Both the position numbers and the translations under genes were made by a program. 64,000 bases of DNA from Palsa-504 sp963744005 (GTDB lineage: Bacteria; Actinomycetota; Actinomycetes; Streptosporangiales; Streptosporangiaceae): positions 2,604,001-2,668,000 of the forward strand of contig CAVURU010000003.1 in the NCBI GenBank assembly GCA_963744005.1, in the 5' to 3' direction. Below, in pieces: positions 1-9,271 of the stretch. The notes beneath the pieces are model-generated. The model was given only the letters and a program-made list of their open reading frames with translations, was not told the origin of the DNA and did not search any database. Within the stretch, counting starts at the first letter, position 1. Each line of letters begins with the position of its first letter.

Positions 1-214
1 GGAGCGAGGACATCCGGGTCCGCCGGGCCGAGGCGGCGCGGGCCCAGGCCCGGCGCCGGGCGGCGCCAGCCGGGTCGGCCGAGGCGACCGGGGCGACCGG
101 CCGGCCGGGGCGAAGATCATCGCCATCCCGTCGCTGCCGGAGCCGGAAGCGGAGTCGGAAGAAGAGATCTACGACCAGTACGCCGACGCCAAGCTGCGCG
201 CGGTGGGCGACTGA
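1..214 (+). CDS. 3' end of an unrecognised gene, probably frameshifted
   Basis: Only the C-terminal part of this gene lies in the window. From about base 3 to 105 the third reading frame has almost pure G/C third positions and reads as Arg/Ala-rich coding sequence. From about base 112 the second frame takes over, reading KIIAIPSLPEPEAE, then an acidic stretch, and ending YADAKLRAVGD with a TGA at 212-214. The switch falls in a GGGG run near 105-112, so one base is probably missing or extra there. I do not recognise the family. The tail is charged, with no membrane segment. Confidence 0.45.
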   Translation, partial: ERGHPGPPGRGGAGPGPAPGGASRVGRGDRGDRPAGAKIIAIPSLPEPEAESEEEIYDQYADAKLRAVGD

Positions 215-303
215 CCGCCTTTGCTTGGCGGGCTGGATCGGCCAGGTCCTGCGGGCACCAGCGCGAGGAGGGCCCGGAGTTTGCTAGGCTGGCTCAGGTT
301 CCT

Positions 304-379
<76 letters not shown>

Positions 380-478
380 CACGAATCAGCAGGTCAGCGC
401 ATCACAGGCTCGCTACGACCGCCTCACCAGGCTCTCAGTGCCCGATTTTGGGAGCAGGATGGGAGCCGATCTTAGTCA

Positions 479-1010
479 GTGATGTCTGAGGCACGGACCA
501 GGGGCGGGGCCGAGTGGGACATCGCGAACGTCGAGGCGGCGCTTAAGAAGGTCAGTTCCCTCATCACTCTCCTTGACAGGAACGAGCGTCTCTGGCTTAC
601 AGCCCACACCGAGCATCCTGCATATCGGCAGAACGAGGCCAGATCCAACAGGTTTTCCACTCGCCATGCAAATCGCGTACCGTGCCGATCCGGATCTCGC
701 GGCCACGCTCAAACAGGAAAGCTATGGCTGGCGTTACCGTCCAGCCATGGAAGCCGCCCAGCAGCTGGTCGGCCTGTTGACCTCTATCGAAGAAGCAGAG
801 TGGATCCTCGGACCAGCCGGACCGAAGCTATCCGCAGCGAACCTTCATCCGTGGATCTAGAACGCAGCCGTCGACCTATGGGATGACGGTCACCTGCGGG
901 AAGCCGTCCAGACCGCGGCTGTAGCGCTGTTTGATAGCCACCTCCCGCGAAGCTGGGGGTTTCCTCCCGGCAAGTCCGCGAAAGATGAGCTCACGGAAGG
1001 CCAGACCTGA
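479..1010 (+). pseudogene. Decayed TIGR02391 (Ymh) family gene
   Basis: An N-terminal segment from ATG 479/482 (ANVEAALKKVSSL) lies in one frame. Somewhere between about 600 and 670 the coding signal moves to another frame: MQIAYRADPDLAATLKQ, then AANLHPWI, an in-frame TAG at 858-860, then NAAVDLWDDGHLREAVQTAA and AKDELTEGQT to the TGA at 1008. The LHPW/NAA..LW..GH..EAVQ..A pattern is what I know from the C-terminal domain of TIGR02391 proteins, where a Trp codon normally stands at the TAG. The gene therefore has at least one frameshift, one nonsense codon and no proper C-terminus. The function of the family is poorly defined; it occurs in phage and defence-rich islands. Confidence 0.6.
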
Positions 1011-1146
1011 GCCACCCGCCGGGCGCGGCGAGGTGTCCCGCATCACGAACGGCAGCGTGTCCGCAAGCGCAGCGTGTGGATCACGTGCATCATCCAAGAG
1101 CCGTGAGCCGACCTCGCCGATGGCTGTGAACGAACCCGGCTTGGGC

Positions 1147-1752
1147 TCATCTGCCGATGGCAAGGGCGAGAAGGGTGTCGACCGCAGTTTCGAATGGACG
1201 GGGATCCTGACGTACCTGGGCGAGTAGAAGTCCTCCTTGGAGCGTGGCGAGCAGAGTAGTGGCGAGGTCATCCGGGTCGATGCCGGACGAGAGTTTCCCG
1301 TCGGCATGAAGGGATCTGAGTCCATCGCCGATGGCGGCTGCCCACTGATCGAACCCTGCCGCGATGAGCGCCCGGGCCTCGGGGTCACTCTCGGCGAGCT
1401 GGCCGACGAGCGAACCAAGTTGGCAGCCGCCCTTCGCTCGGGTCCGCCTCGCTGCGGTGATCACCATGTCCCGCCAGGCTTCGACTCCGTTCGCGCTTTC
1501 GAGCGCGTGCCGATTGCGATCGACGATGGTGTCGGCTTGGTAGTCGATGACCGCCTGCACAAGCTCGTTCTTGTCGGGGAAGTAGTGGTACATCTGAGAA
1601 CCGCTGACTTCCGCCGCCACCTTGACGTCTTCCAGGGTGGTGCCCGCCACCCCGTGCTCATGGATCAGGGCGGCGGCCTCCTCCACTATTCGTGCCCGGG
1701 TGCGTGCTCCCTTAGGGGTGAGCCTCGGCCGGTCACTCGTCTCTTCGGCCAT
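1147..1752 (-). CDS. TetR family repressor (LmrA/YxaF-like)
   Basis: This 201-residue protein has an N-terminal TetR helix-turn-helix (about residues 12-60, with TTLEDVKVAAEVSGSQMYHYF) and a C-terminal ligand domain containing GGCQLGSLVGQLAE, typical of the LmrA/YxaF branch. It is divergent from the SDR gene at 1848, with a near-palindrome in the shared intergenic region. The simplest model is autorepression plus control of the two SDR genes, relieved by a small hydrophobic ligand. The ATG start at 1752 is the first good one in the frame. Confidence 0.9.
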   Translation of the reverse strand: MAEETSDRPRLTPKGARTRARIVEEAAALIHEHGVAGTTLEDVKVAAEVSGSQMYHYFPDKNELVQAVIDYQADTIVDRNRHALESANGVEAWRDMVITAARRTRAKGGCQLGSLVGQLAESDPEARALIAAGFDQWAAAIGDGLRSLHADGKLSSGIDPDDLATTLLATLQGGLLLAQVRQDPRPFETAVDTLLALAIGR

Positions 1753-1778
1753 GCACCCATGCTAGCAGGATTCTGAGT

Positions 1779-1828
1779 TTGACAGCCCAGTGCCGAACTG
1801 CCAAAGTGAGTCATGTAACTCATTTTGG
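1779..1828 (+). promoter_or_regulatory. Promoter/operator between tetR and the SDR genes
   Basis: The 28-bp stretch 1801-1828 is a near-perfect palindrome (11 of 14 pairs). Its core is TGAGT (1807-1811) and ACTCA (1818-1822), and the outer arms are CCAAA and TTTGG. A TTGACA at 1779-1784 could be the -35 of the SDR promoter, putting the palindrome over the -10/start region. Position and symmetry fit the binding site of the adjacent TetR protein; that link is inferred. Confidence 0.7.
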
Positions 1829-1847
1829 AGCGAGAGGGCAACGTCAC

Positions 1848-2597
1848 ATGACTGACCTGAGGGGCAAGACAGCTCTGGTAACGGGCTCGACGAGCGGGAT
1901 CGGCAGGGCTACGGCCGTCGCCTTGGCCGCCCGCGGCGCTCGCGTACTGGTAGTGGGACGTGATGAGCAACGAGCCAAAGACGTGGTCGCCGAGATCGAA
2001 GGCAGCGGGGGCAGCGCGACGTTCCGGCTGACCACGTTGAGCGACCTCGAATCGGCCCAGGACCTGGTCGAGTGGGCCACCGAGGCAGGCGACGGCCACG
2101 TCGACATCCTCATCAACAACGTCGGCGTCGCCGCGCTCGGACCAAGCAACGCCGCCACTGAAGCAGAGTTCGACGAGACCTTCGCGGTCAACGTCAAGGT
2201 TCCGTTCTTCCTCGTCGCGTCCTTGGCGCCAGCCATGGCCGAACGCGGATGGGGCTCGATCGTCAACGTCTCCACCATGGTCGCCAGCTTCGGGCAGGCG
2301 GGGATGGCTCTGTACGGCGCCAGCCGAGCGGCGCTCGAACTGCTGACGAAGGCCTGGGCCGCCGAATACGGCCCGCGTGGTGTCCGGGTCAACGCCGTCG
2401 CCCCCGGCCCGACGCGCACCCGGCTGATGGAAGCGGTCCCCGACGAGATGGTGGATCAGATGGCAGCGCTGGCACCAGCAGGTCGCGTAGCTGAGCCTGA
2501 GGAACTTGCTGCGGCGATCGTCTTCCTGGCCAGCGAGGATGCCAGCTTCGTGCACGGCGTCACGCTTGCGGTCGATGGAGGCCGAGTTGCGACGTAA
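1848..2597 (+). CDS. SDR oxidoreductase with Arg in place of the catalytic Lys
   Basis: This 249-residue Rossmann-fold short-chain dehydrogenase uses NAD(P)(H). It shows the cofactor motif TGSTSGIG (residues 12-19), INNVG near 90, Asn115, Ser142 in IVNVSTMV, and Tyr156. The residue four after the Tyr is Arg160 (YGASR), where the family has Lys. The C-terminus FVHGVTLAVDGG is typical of FabG-like members. ATG 1848 is preferred over the upstream GTG-type start because GAGAGGG lies about 10 nt upstream and the longer start would read through the operator. The substrate is unknown. It probably forms a TetR-controlled unit with the next gene. Confidence 0.9.
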   Translation: MTDLRGKTALVTGSTSGIGRATAVALAARGARVLVVGRDEQRAKDVVAEIEGSGGSATFRLTTLSDLESAQDLVEWATEAGDGHVDILINNVGVAALGPSNAATEAEFDETFAVNVKVPFFLVASLAPAMAERGWGSIVNVSTMVASFGQAGMALYGASRAALELLTKAWAAEYGPRGVRVNAVAPGPTRTRLMEAVPDEMVDQMAALAPAGRVAEPEELAAAIVFLASEDASFVHGVTLAVDGGRVAT

Positions 2598-2651
2598 CGT
2601 CCGTCGGCGGTGGCGCTCTGGCATGCACGACTTATCCGATCGGAGAAGCGT

Positions 2652-3545
2652 ATGAGCAAGTTCGACGCCCAGTTTGCCGGAAGGCTAGACGGACAGACCG
2701 TGCTAGTCACCGGGACCAAGGGCGGTATCGGCCATGAAACCGCCCAAGGCATCGGGAATAGTGGGGCGACTGTGCTGGTACACGCCCGCGGTGCCGACGA
2801 AGCCCGACGCGCTGTAGACCTGCTGGTCACCAACGGCAACGGCAAAGGCCGTTACCTGCCCGTAGCCGGAGACCTCGGATCTCTGGCAGGTGTTCGGGAA
2901 CTGGTCGACGCTGTGCACGAGGACGCGCCGAAGGGACTCAACGGACTGGTCAACAACGCGGGCGCCGCGTTCGCCAATAGGGCACTCTCACCTGACGGGT
3001 ACGAGCGGACCATCGCCATCAATCACGTCGCGCTGGCGGCACTGACCGACGGGCTGCTCGACCTGCTCCGGAAGGGCGCTGATGTTTTCGCCGTGCCCTC
3101 GCGGGTGGTCAACATGACCGCCCTGGTCGAGTCGCGGGGCAAGCCGATCACCGACTGGAGCTACCCGGGTAAGTACAAGCAGATCCAGGCCTACGCCGAT
3201 GCCAAACTGCTGGCCCTGATGTACACCTACGCCCAAGCTCGCCGCCATGAGGGCGAGGGCCTGACGTTCAACGCAGTCAGCCCGGGCGCGGTCAAAACCA
3301 GTCTCGGCAGCAAGGCCGGCGGGCCGTTCAAAACGATTGAGGCGTTGACCAATCCGTTCGTCGGGCCTCCGGAGAAGGGGTCACGCGGCTGTGTGCGGCT
3401 GATGGCCGATCCCGAGCTCGCCACCGCGACCGGGGGCTACTACAGCTCGGCGAAGTTGAAGAAGTCATCCAAGAAGTCTCGTGACCATGACGCTCAGGAC
3501 CGGGTGCGGGAGCAGACCGAACGCGAATTGAACAGCCACAACTGA
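2652..3545 (+). CDS. SDR family oxidoreductase (retinol dehydrogenase-like)
   Basis: A 297-residue short-chain dehydrogenase of the longer RDH/protochlorophyllide-reductase-like type. Visible motifs are TGTKGGIG near the N-terminus, LVNNAG, and YADAK carrying the catalytic Tyr and Lys. The usual VSS before the active site reads NMTA, so the Ser position is Thr. ATG 2652 has a GGAGAAG ribosome site. It follows the first SDR by 54 bp on the same strand and is likely co-transcribed. The Lys-rich C-terminus (KLKKSSKKS) is unusual for the family. Confidence 0.88.
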   Translation: MSKFDAQFAGRLDGQTVLVTGTKGGIGHETAQGIGNSGATVLVHARGADEARRAVDLLVTNGNGKGRYLPVAGDLGSLAGVRELVDAVHEDAPKGLNGLVNNAGAAFANRALSPDGYERTIAINHVALAALTDGLLDLLRKGADVFAVPSRVVNMTALVESRGKPITDWSYPGKYKQIQAYADAKLLALMYTYAQARRHEGEGLTFNAVSPGAVKTSLGSKAGGPFKTIEALTNPFVGPPEKGSRGCVRLMADPELATATGGYYSSAKLKKSSKKSRDHDAQDRVREQTERELNSHN

Positions 3546-3659
3546 GGCGACGGCCCGGTGCGGCAGGGACCGGTGCGGGCGCTGCTCGTTATAGGTCCTG
3601 GTGAAGGTGCCAAGCGGGGCCTGCAGCTGTGCGAGGGTGGCGGGCTGGGGGATCAGGAT

Positions 3660-6341
3660 TCAGAGCAGGCGCAGGCTCACGGCGCGCTCGATCGCTTCCT
3701 GGCGCGAGACCACCCCCAGCTTCCGGTAGATGGACCGCAGGTGGGTCTTCACGGTGTTGCGCGAGACGTACAGCATGGCCGCCATCTGCACGTAGGTGCT
3801 GGTGGGCAGCAGGTTGAGGATTCGCAGCTCAGCCGGGGTCAGTGGCTCTAGGGGGCCGCGCGCCGGTGAGGCGTCCGGATGGGCCGCACGTACCTCGAGG
3901 GCGGCGGTGGTGAGCTGCTCCAGGAACGGATCCGCCCGGACCCGCGCCGAGTGCTCGATCAGGTAGCTCGTCAGCTGGGGCGCGGTGGTGACGACCAGGT
4001 TGAGGAAGCCCTCGCGGCGGGCCGTCTGGAGGACACCGCCCAGGATGCCAGCCGCCGCCGGGTCACCGCGCTCGAACGCGGCCGCGGCCAGGAGGACCTG
4101 TCGCACCAGCGCGAGCCGTGGCGTCATGCCCGCAGGCGCCGGCGCCTGCAGGAGTTCCACGGCGGCTCGGTGGTCACCGGCCGCAAGCGAGATCCTGGCC
4201 AGCAGCAAGCTGCGCCGGAGGCCGGACAGCCGGCCCGCGAGCTCAGCCGGCGAGTGCAGATCGCCGAGGGACAGGCGCAGCAGCGCCTCGAGCTCGTCGG
4301 CCCGCGTCAGGAGCACCGATCCTGTCCCGGGCAGCACCCGCCGCGCGGTGTCGATCGTGGCCAGCGCATCATGCACCTGCCCGCGGGCGGCCCAGATCTG
4401 GGCCCGGTCCAGCAACGCGAGAAACTCAAAGGGCGGCCGCCCGCCCTCGGATATCGACAGCGCTCTTTCGGTGAGGCGCTCCGCGGCGTCCAGGTCCCGG
4501 CGCTCCAGCGCGGTACCCGCCAGGGCCCGCAGATGGTCCACGGCCATGAAATGCTGGTCGAACCCCAGCCGGCGCGCATCGGCATCGACGCCGCCGGCGG
4601 CCTCGGCGGCCTGCGTGATGTGGCCCGCCTCGAACCAGGCGAGCGCTTGGGCCCCGCGCACAAGCACCAGCTTGAGGGGGTCGGCCAGCGAGGAAATGGC
4701 CAAGGCGGCGGAAATCTCGCCCTCGACCGCCTCGTAATCTTCCAGCCAGGTGTAGACCCGCATCAAGACCGTCGGCACCGCGACATTCCACTCGTCGCTG
4801 AGCTGGCTCTGCTGCTGGATATCCCGCGCCGCGAGGCCGTGCCGCAGCGACTCGTGCGCCTGCCCGGTCAGCGCATACCGCAGGCACTGCATCTCCGCGA
4901 ACCGGGACGCCAGCCGGGAATCGGCCGGGAGGTCCGGCTGGCCCTGCTCGAACAGGTCCAGGTACCGGCCGCCGCGTACCCCGTCACCCCACAGCAGCAG
5001 GTCGGCGGCCAGCGCCAGCAGCCGATCCGGGCTACCCGCCAGCAGTGACGGGTCGAGCATGCTGAGGTCCAGTGCCGCGGGGACCGCGGGATCGCGAAGA
5101 AAGTCGGAAACGACCCGGTCCTCCAGAAGGCCCAGGGCCCGGTCGGGCTGCCGGGCGGCCAGGTAGTGCCGGGTCGCCCGCCGGGTGTCCCCGGTGGACT
5201 CCAGCCATTCGGCCGCGCGCAACTGAAGCGCGAGCTCTCCTTCATGATCGGTGGCGTGCAGCTCAGCGCGCAGCACCTGCTGAATCAGGTGGTGGTACCG
5301 GTAAGCCGTCCGGTCATCATCGAGGGCCACCATGAACAGGCTGGCCGCGTCCAAGCCGCGCAGCAGCGTCGCCGCGTCCTGCCTGCCGGTGACGGCCGAA
5401 CAGGCGGCGGCCGTCAGCTCATCCAGGACGCAGATGTCGAGCATGAACTGCTTGACCTCCGGCGGCTGCTGCTCCAGGACCTCAGAGATGAAGTAATCAG
5501 CGAGAGTGTGACTGCCCAGATTCAGCGCGCGCGTGGCCCGCTCCGGGTCGGTCGTGCTGCTGAGCGTCAGCGCGGCCATCTGCAGCGCCGCCGCCCACCC
5601 CTCAGTCCGCCGCTGGAGCAGCGCGAGATCGGCGGCGGCGAGCTGCACGCCGAAGTTGGCCAGCAGCGCCCGGCTCTCGGTCAGCGACAAGTGCAGGTCG
5701 CGGTCGCGCAGCTCAGTCAGCTCACCGGACAGGCGCAGCCGGTGCAGCCGCACCGGCGGATCGGCCCGCCCGGCCAGCACCAGCTGCGCGGTCTTGGCCG
5801 GCCAGCGCTCCACCAGATCGGTCATGTTCCGGGCGATCGCGGTGGCCGTGGTGTGAAAGTCATCCACGATGAGGACCGACCCGGCCGGCAGCTTCGCGGC
5901 GTCGTTCGCCAGCGACGCGGTGACGTCGGCGGACATCGCGCCGTCGATGGCCATCAGATCGGCGGCGTCCGCCCCGAAGCCCGGCGCCACGGCTTGCGGT
6001 GCCTCAATGAAGGCGGCCCAGAAACGGACCGGGTCCGCGTCCGCCTCATCGCAGGACAGCCACGAGGTCAATCCCGGCTGGCGGGCCGCCGCCCAGCTCG
6101 ACAGGAGCACGCTCTTTCCGGTGCCCGCCGAGCCCAGTACGACGGTCAGGCGCCGGTCGGCCCCCTCGTCCAGCCGGCCGAGAAGCTCCGGCCGGGTGAC
6201 GAGCGTCGCGGGCAACGTCGTCGGGCGGAACTTCGCGGTCGCGAACCGCCGGCTCGGCCCGTCCCGGCCCGGGTCACCTTGGACCACAACAGATCCCCTC
6301 GGTTCCGCGGACCGCCGAGACGGAAGCCGCGGGTCAGTCAT
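3660..6341 (-). CDS. MalT-like LuxR family ATP-dependent regulator
   Basis: An 893-residue regulator. An N-terminal signal-transduction ATPase (STAND) domain has Walker A GSAGTGKS at residues 70-77 and a Walker B-like VLIVDDFH. A long TPR-like helical middle follows, then a C-terminal LuxR helix-turn-helix (LTPAELRILNLLPTS...MLYVSRNTVKTHLRSIYRKLGV). This is the MalT/AlkS layout, in which inducer and ATP binding drive oligomerisation and activation. The ATG at 6341 is used; the frame is open to a TTG at 6383. The neighbouring small gene and sulfatase on the other strand are possible targets, but no direct evidence is visible. Confidence 0.9.
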   Translation of the reverse strand: MTDPRLPSRRSAEPRGSVVVQGDPGRDGPSRRFATAKFRPTTLPATLVTRPELLGRLDEGADRRLTVVLGSAGTGKSVLLSSWAAARQPGLTSWLSCDEADADPVRFWAAFIEAPQAVAPGFGADAADLMAIDGAMSADVTASLANDAAKLPAGSVLIVDDFHTTATAIARNMTDLVERWPAKTAQLVLAGRADPPVRLHRLRLSGELTELRDRDLHLSLTESRALLANFGVQLAAADLALLQRRTEGWAAALQMAALTLSSTTDPERATRALNLGSHTLADYFISEVLEQQPPEVKQFMLDICVLDELTAAACSAVTGRQDAATLLRGLDAASLFMVALDDDRTAYRYHHLIQQVLRAELHATDHEGELALQLRAAEWLESTGDTRRATRHYLAARQPDRALGLLEDRVVSDFLRDPAVPAALDLSMLDPSLLAGSPDRLLALAADLLLWGDGVRGGRYLDLFEQGQPDLPADSRLASRFAEMQCLRYALTGQAHESLRHGLAARDIQQQSQLSDEWNVAVPTVLMRVYTWLEDYEAVEGEISAALAISSLADPLKLVLVRGAQALAWFEAGHITQAAEAAGGVDADARRLGFDQHFMAVDHLRALAGTALERRDLDAAERLTERALSISEGGRPPFEFLALLDRAQIWAARGQVHDALATIDTARRVLPGTGSVLLTRADELEALLRLSLGDLHSPAELAGRLSGLRRSLLLARISLAAGDHRAAVELLQAPAPAGMTPRLALVRQVLLAAAAFERGDPAAAGILGGVLQTARREGFLNLVVTTAPQLTSYLIEHSARVRADPFLEQLTTAALEVRAAHPDASPARGPLEPLTPAELRILNLLPTSTYVQMAAMLYVSRNTVKTHLRSIYRKLGVVSRQEAIERAVSLRLL

Positions 6342-6472
6342 GTCTCGATCTCTGTGCTCATCCCCGATATCTCGACGTGGCAAGCGCCCGCCGGCTTGTC
6401 ACCCTCCAGTGGATGATGCCGCCGGCTGAGGAGTATCGGACATGCTGTCAGCACCCCATCACGGGACTCACA

Positions 6473-6706
6473 GTGAGGCACAAACTAGTGCAGTCACGAA
6501 CGTACGAGATTACCTTCTCCGGCCCGGCAGGTCTCGCCCTCCGCGCGTCCTTCGACGACTGCGAGGTCAGCGTGGGCCCCAGCACCACGACCCTGCGAGC
6601 CGACCTGCCAGATCAGTCCGCTCTGCACGGGCTCCTGCAGCGGATCAACGGCCTTGGACTCGTCCTGGTCGACCTGCACCTGGTGGAGTCACCGTCGGCG
6701 GAGTGA
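6473..6706 (+). CDS. Small conserved actinobacterial protein, function unknown
   Basis: A 77-residue protein (GTG 6473, GGGA upstream; a second GTG at 6488 is possible). It reads YEITFSGPAG, then FDDCEVSVGPSTTTLRADL and DQSALHGLLQRINGLGLVLVDLH. The DQAALHGLL..I..LGL ending recurs in short actinobacterial proteins that I have seen but cannot assign a function to. It is divergent from the LuxR regulator and lies 160 bp upstream of the sulfatase. Confidence 0.6.
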   Translation: MRHKLVQSRTYEITFSGPAGLALRASFDDCEVSVGPSTTTLRADLPDQSALHGLLQRINGLGLVLVDLHLVESPSAE

Positions 6707-6866
6707 CCAAGGCGGCCGCCGCCCGGCCCGCCCGGTGCGGATCCGGGCCTCATTCCGGCGGCCAGCCGGCCAACTCACCTCGGCTGGGTGATCCGGCCAG
6801 TTATCGCCGCGGGATTGACTTGGCGCGACGGGCCGGGTCGCCGACCTGCTGGACGGAGGGTGTTCG

Positions 6867-9218
6867 ATGGCGCTGACGGAATATACGCCGGGTACGGCGT
6901 TTCCTGGCACGATCGGCCGGACCACGGCTGAATCCACTCCGGCGTGGCCGCGGCCGCTCCGGGCCGCGGCCGGTGCGCCGAACGTGCTGTTCGTGGTGCT
7001 GGATGATGTCGGGTTCGGGCAGCTCGGCTGTTACGGCAGCCCCATCAGCACGCCGAACTTTGACAGCCTCGCCGCAGGCGGGCTCCTCTACACGAATATG
7101 CATACGACGGCGCTGTGCTCGCCGTCACGTTCGTGCATTATCACCGGCCGAAATCATCACGCCAACGCCATGGCGTCCATCAACGAGGCGGCGACCGGTT
7201 ACCCCGGCTACAACGGCAGCATGCCGTTTGAGAACGGCTTTCTGTCGGAGATGCTGCAGCAGCGGGGCTACAGCACCTACCTGGTCGGCAAGTATCACCT
7301 GCTTCCGTCGGAGTTCGAATCCCCGGCGGGCCCATTCGACCGCTGGCCGCTGGGCCGCGGTTTCGAGCGGTTCTACGGATTCCTCGGCGGTGACACGAGC
7401 CAGTGGTACCCGGACCTGGTGTATGACAATCACCAGGTCGAGCCGCCGCGCACCCCCGAAGAGGGATATCACCTCACCGAGGATCTGGCCGACAAGGCCA
7501 TCGAGTTCATCGCCGACGCCAAGCAGATCGCCCCGAACAAGCCGTTCTACCTGCATTTCTGCCCCGGAGCCGCACACGCGCCGCACCACGTGGCCAAGGA
7601 GTGGGCGGACCGGTACGCCGGGGTGTTCGATGACGGCTGGGACGCCTACCGGGAGCGGGTGTTCGCCCGGCAGAAGGAACTGGGTGTCATGCCGGCCGAC
7701 GCCGAGCTGTCCCGCCATGACCCGGACGTACCGCAGTGGGAGTCCCTGTCACCGGATGCGCGCCGCCTGGCCGTTCGGCTGATGGAGGTGTTCGCCGGCT
7801 TCCTGTCGCACACCGACCAGCAGCTGGGCCGAATCCTCGATTTCCTGAGGGAGACCGGCCAGCTCGACAACACGATCATCATGGTGGTGTCCGACAACGG
7901 GGCCAGCGCCGAAGGCGGCCCGACCGGGACGACCAACGAGCTGCAGTTCTTCAACAACGCCCCCGAGCCGTTGGAAGACAGCCTCCAGGCCATCGACGAG
8001 CTCGGCGGGCCGACGACCTTCAACCACTACCCGTGGGGCTGGACCTGGGCCGGGAACACGCCGTTCCGGCGGTGGAAGCGGGAGACCTACCGGGGCGGCT
8101 CCAGCGACCCGTTCCTGGTGCACTGGCCACAGGGGATCCAGGCCCGCGGTGAGATCCGCGACCAGTACGCGCACATCATCGACATGGTCCCCACCGTGCT
8201 GGACGTACTCGGCGCCGAGGCACCCGCCACGATCAGAGGGGTGACCCAGGCGCCGATCCACGGGGTCAGCTTCGCCCACACCTTTGACGACCCGGCGGCG
8301 CCGACCCGGCACCGCACCCAGTACTTCGAGATGTTCGGCCACCGCTCGATCGACCACGACGGGTGGCGGGCGGTGTGCCCCTGGCCGGGCCCGTCGTTCA
8401 CCGAGGCAGGCTTGCCGTTCGGCGCGCCGATCTCGCCCGAGACGCTGGCCGACCTCGACGCCCACCACTGGGAGCTCTACCACGTCGACCAGGACCCGGC
8501 GGAGAACCACGATCTGGCCGCAGAGAACCGGGACACGCTCATCGCGATGATCGCGCAGTGGTACGTCGAGGCCGGCAAGTACAACGTGCTGCCCATCGAC
8601 GGAAGCGCGCTGGAGCGGATGATGACCGAGCGGCCGCAGATCGCCGAAGCACGGGACCAGTACATCTACCGGCCCGGGACCCAGAGTGTGCCGTTCTTCG
8701 CCGGGCCCCGGGTGCTGAACCGGCCGCACGCCATCACCGCGGACGCGGAGATCCCGGCCGGGGGCGCCGAAGGGGTCCTGCTGTGCCAGGGCAGCGGTGT
8801 CGGCGGCTGGTCGTTCTACCTCAAGGACGGCAAGCTGCACTACGTCCACAACTATGTCCGCCGGGCCCTTTACACCGTCTCATCACCGGACGCGGTGCCC
8901 CCGGGCCGGCATCAGCTGCGGTTCGAGTTCGAGCCCACCGGGAAACCGGATATCCCGCAGGGCAAGGGCACACCGGGCCGGGCCCAGCTCTACATCGACG
9001 GCACGCTGGTCGCCCAGGAGGAGTTCCCGGTCACCACGCCCATCGCCTTCAACCCAGGCGCCCTGTCCTGCGGGGCCAACCCCGGCTCGCCCATCACCCC
9101 GGACTATCAGGCGCCGTTCCGCTTCACCGGCACCCTGCACACGGTCACCATCGACCTGTCCGGAGACCTCATCACCGACACCGACAGCGAAATGCGGGTG
9201 GCCATGGCGCGGCAGTAG
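6867..9218 (+). CDS. Type I (formylglycine) arylsulfatase
   Basis: A 783-residue sulfatase. Asp46-Asp47 (LDDVGFGQLGCYG) are expected metal ligands, and C84-S-P-S-R is the formylglycine motif, so activity needs a formylglycine-generating enzyme. Other family blocks are LVGKYHL, PFYLHFCPGAAHAPHH, SDNGAS and the long C-terminal region with WELYHVDQDPAENHDLA. It hydrolyses sulfate esters; the substrate cannot be read from sequence. No signal peptide is obvious. The ATG at 6867 has GGACGGAGGG just upstream. The C-terminal ~180 residues look like a jelly-roll extension found in large arylsulfatases. Confidence 0.93.
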   Translation: MALTEYTPGTAFPGTIGRTTAESTPAWPRPLRAAAGAPNVLFVVLDDVGFGQLGCYGSPISTPNFDSLAAGGLLYTNMHTTALCSPSRSCIITGRNHHANAMASINEAATGYPGYNGSMPFENGFLSEMLQQRGYSTYLVGKYHLLPSEFESPAGPFDRWPLGRGFERFYGFLGGDTSQWYPDLVYDNHQVEPPRTPEEGYHLTEDLADKAIEFIADAKQIAPNKPFYLHFCPGAAHAPHHVAKEWADRYAGVFDDGWDAYRERVFARQKELGVMPADAELSRHDPDVPQWESLSPDARRLAVRLMEVFAGFLSHTDQQLGRILDFLRETGQLDNTIIMVVSDNGASAEGGPTGTTNELQFFNNAPEPLEDSLQAIDELGGPTTFNHYPWGWTWAGNTPFRRWKRETYRGGSSDPFLVHWPQGIQARGEIRDQYAHIIDMVPTVLDVLGAEAPATIRGVTQAPIHGVSFAHTFDDPAAPTRHRTQYFEMFGHRSIDHDGWRAVCPWPGPSFTEAGLPFGAPISPETLADLDAHHWELYHVDQDPAENHDLAAENRDTLIAMIAQWYVEAGKYNVLPIDGSALERMMTERPQIAEARDQYIYRPGTQSVPFFAGPRVLNRPHAITADAEIPAGGAEGVLLCQGSGVGGWSFYLKDGKLHYVHNYVRRALYTVSSPDAVPPGRHQLRFEFEPTGKPDIPQGKGTPGRAQLYIDGTLVAQEEFPVTTPIAFNPGALSCGANPGSPITPDYQAPFRFTGTLHTVTIDLSGDLITDTDSEMRVAMARQ

Positions 9219-9271
9219 CCGCGCGGCGGGCCCCGGCCGGGGGCGGACCATGCTCCCCCGGCCGGGCCGGA

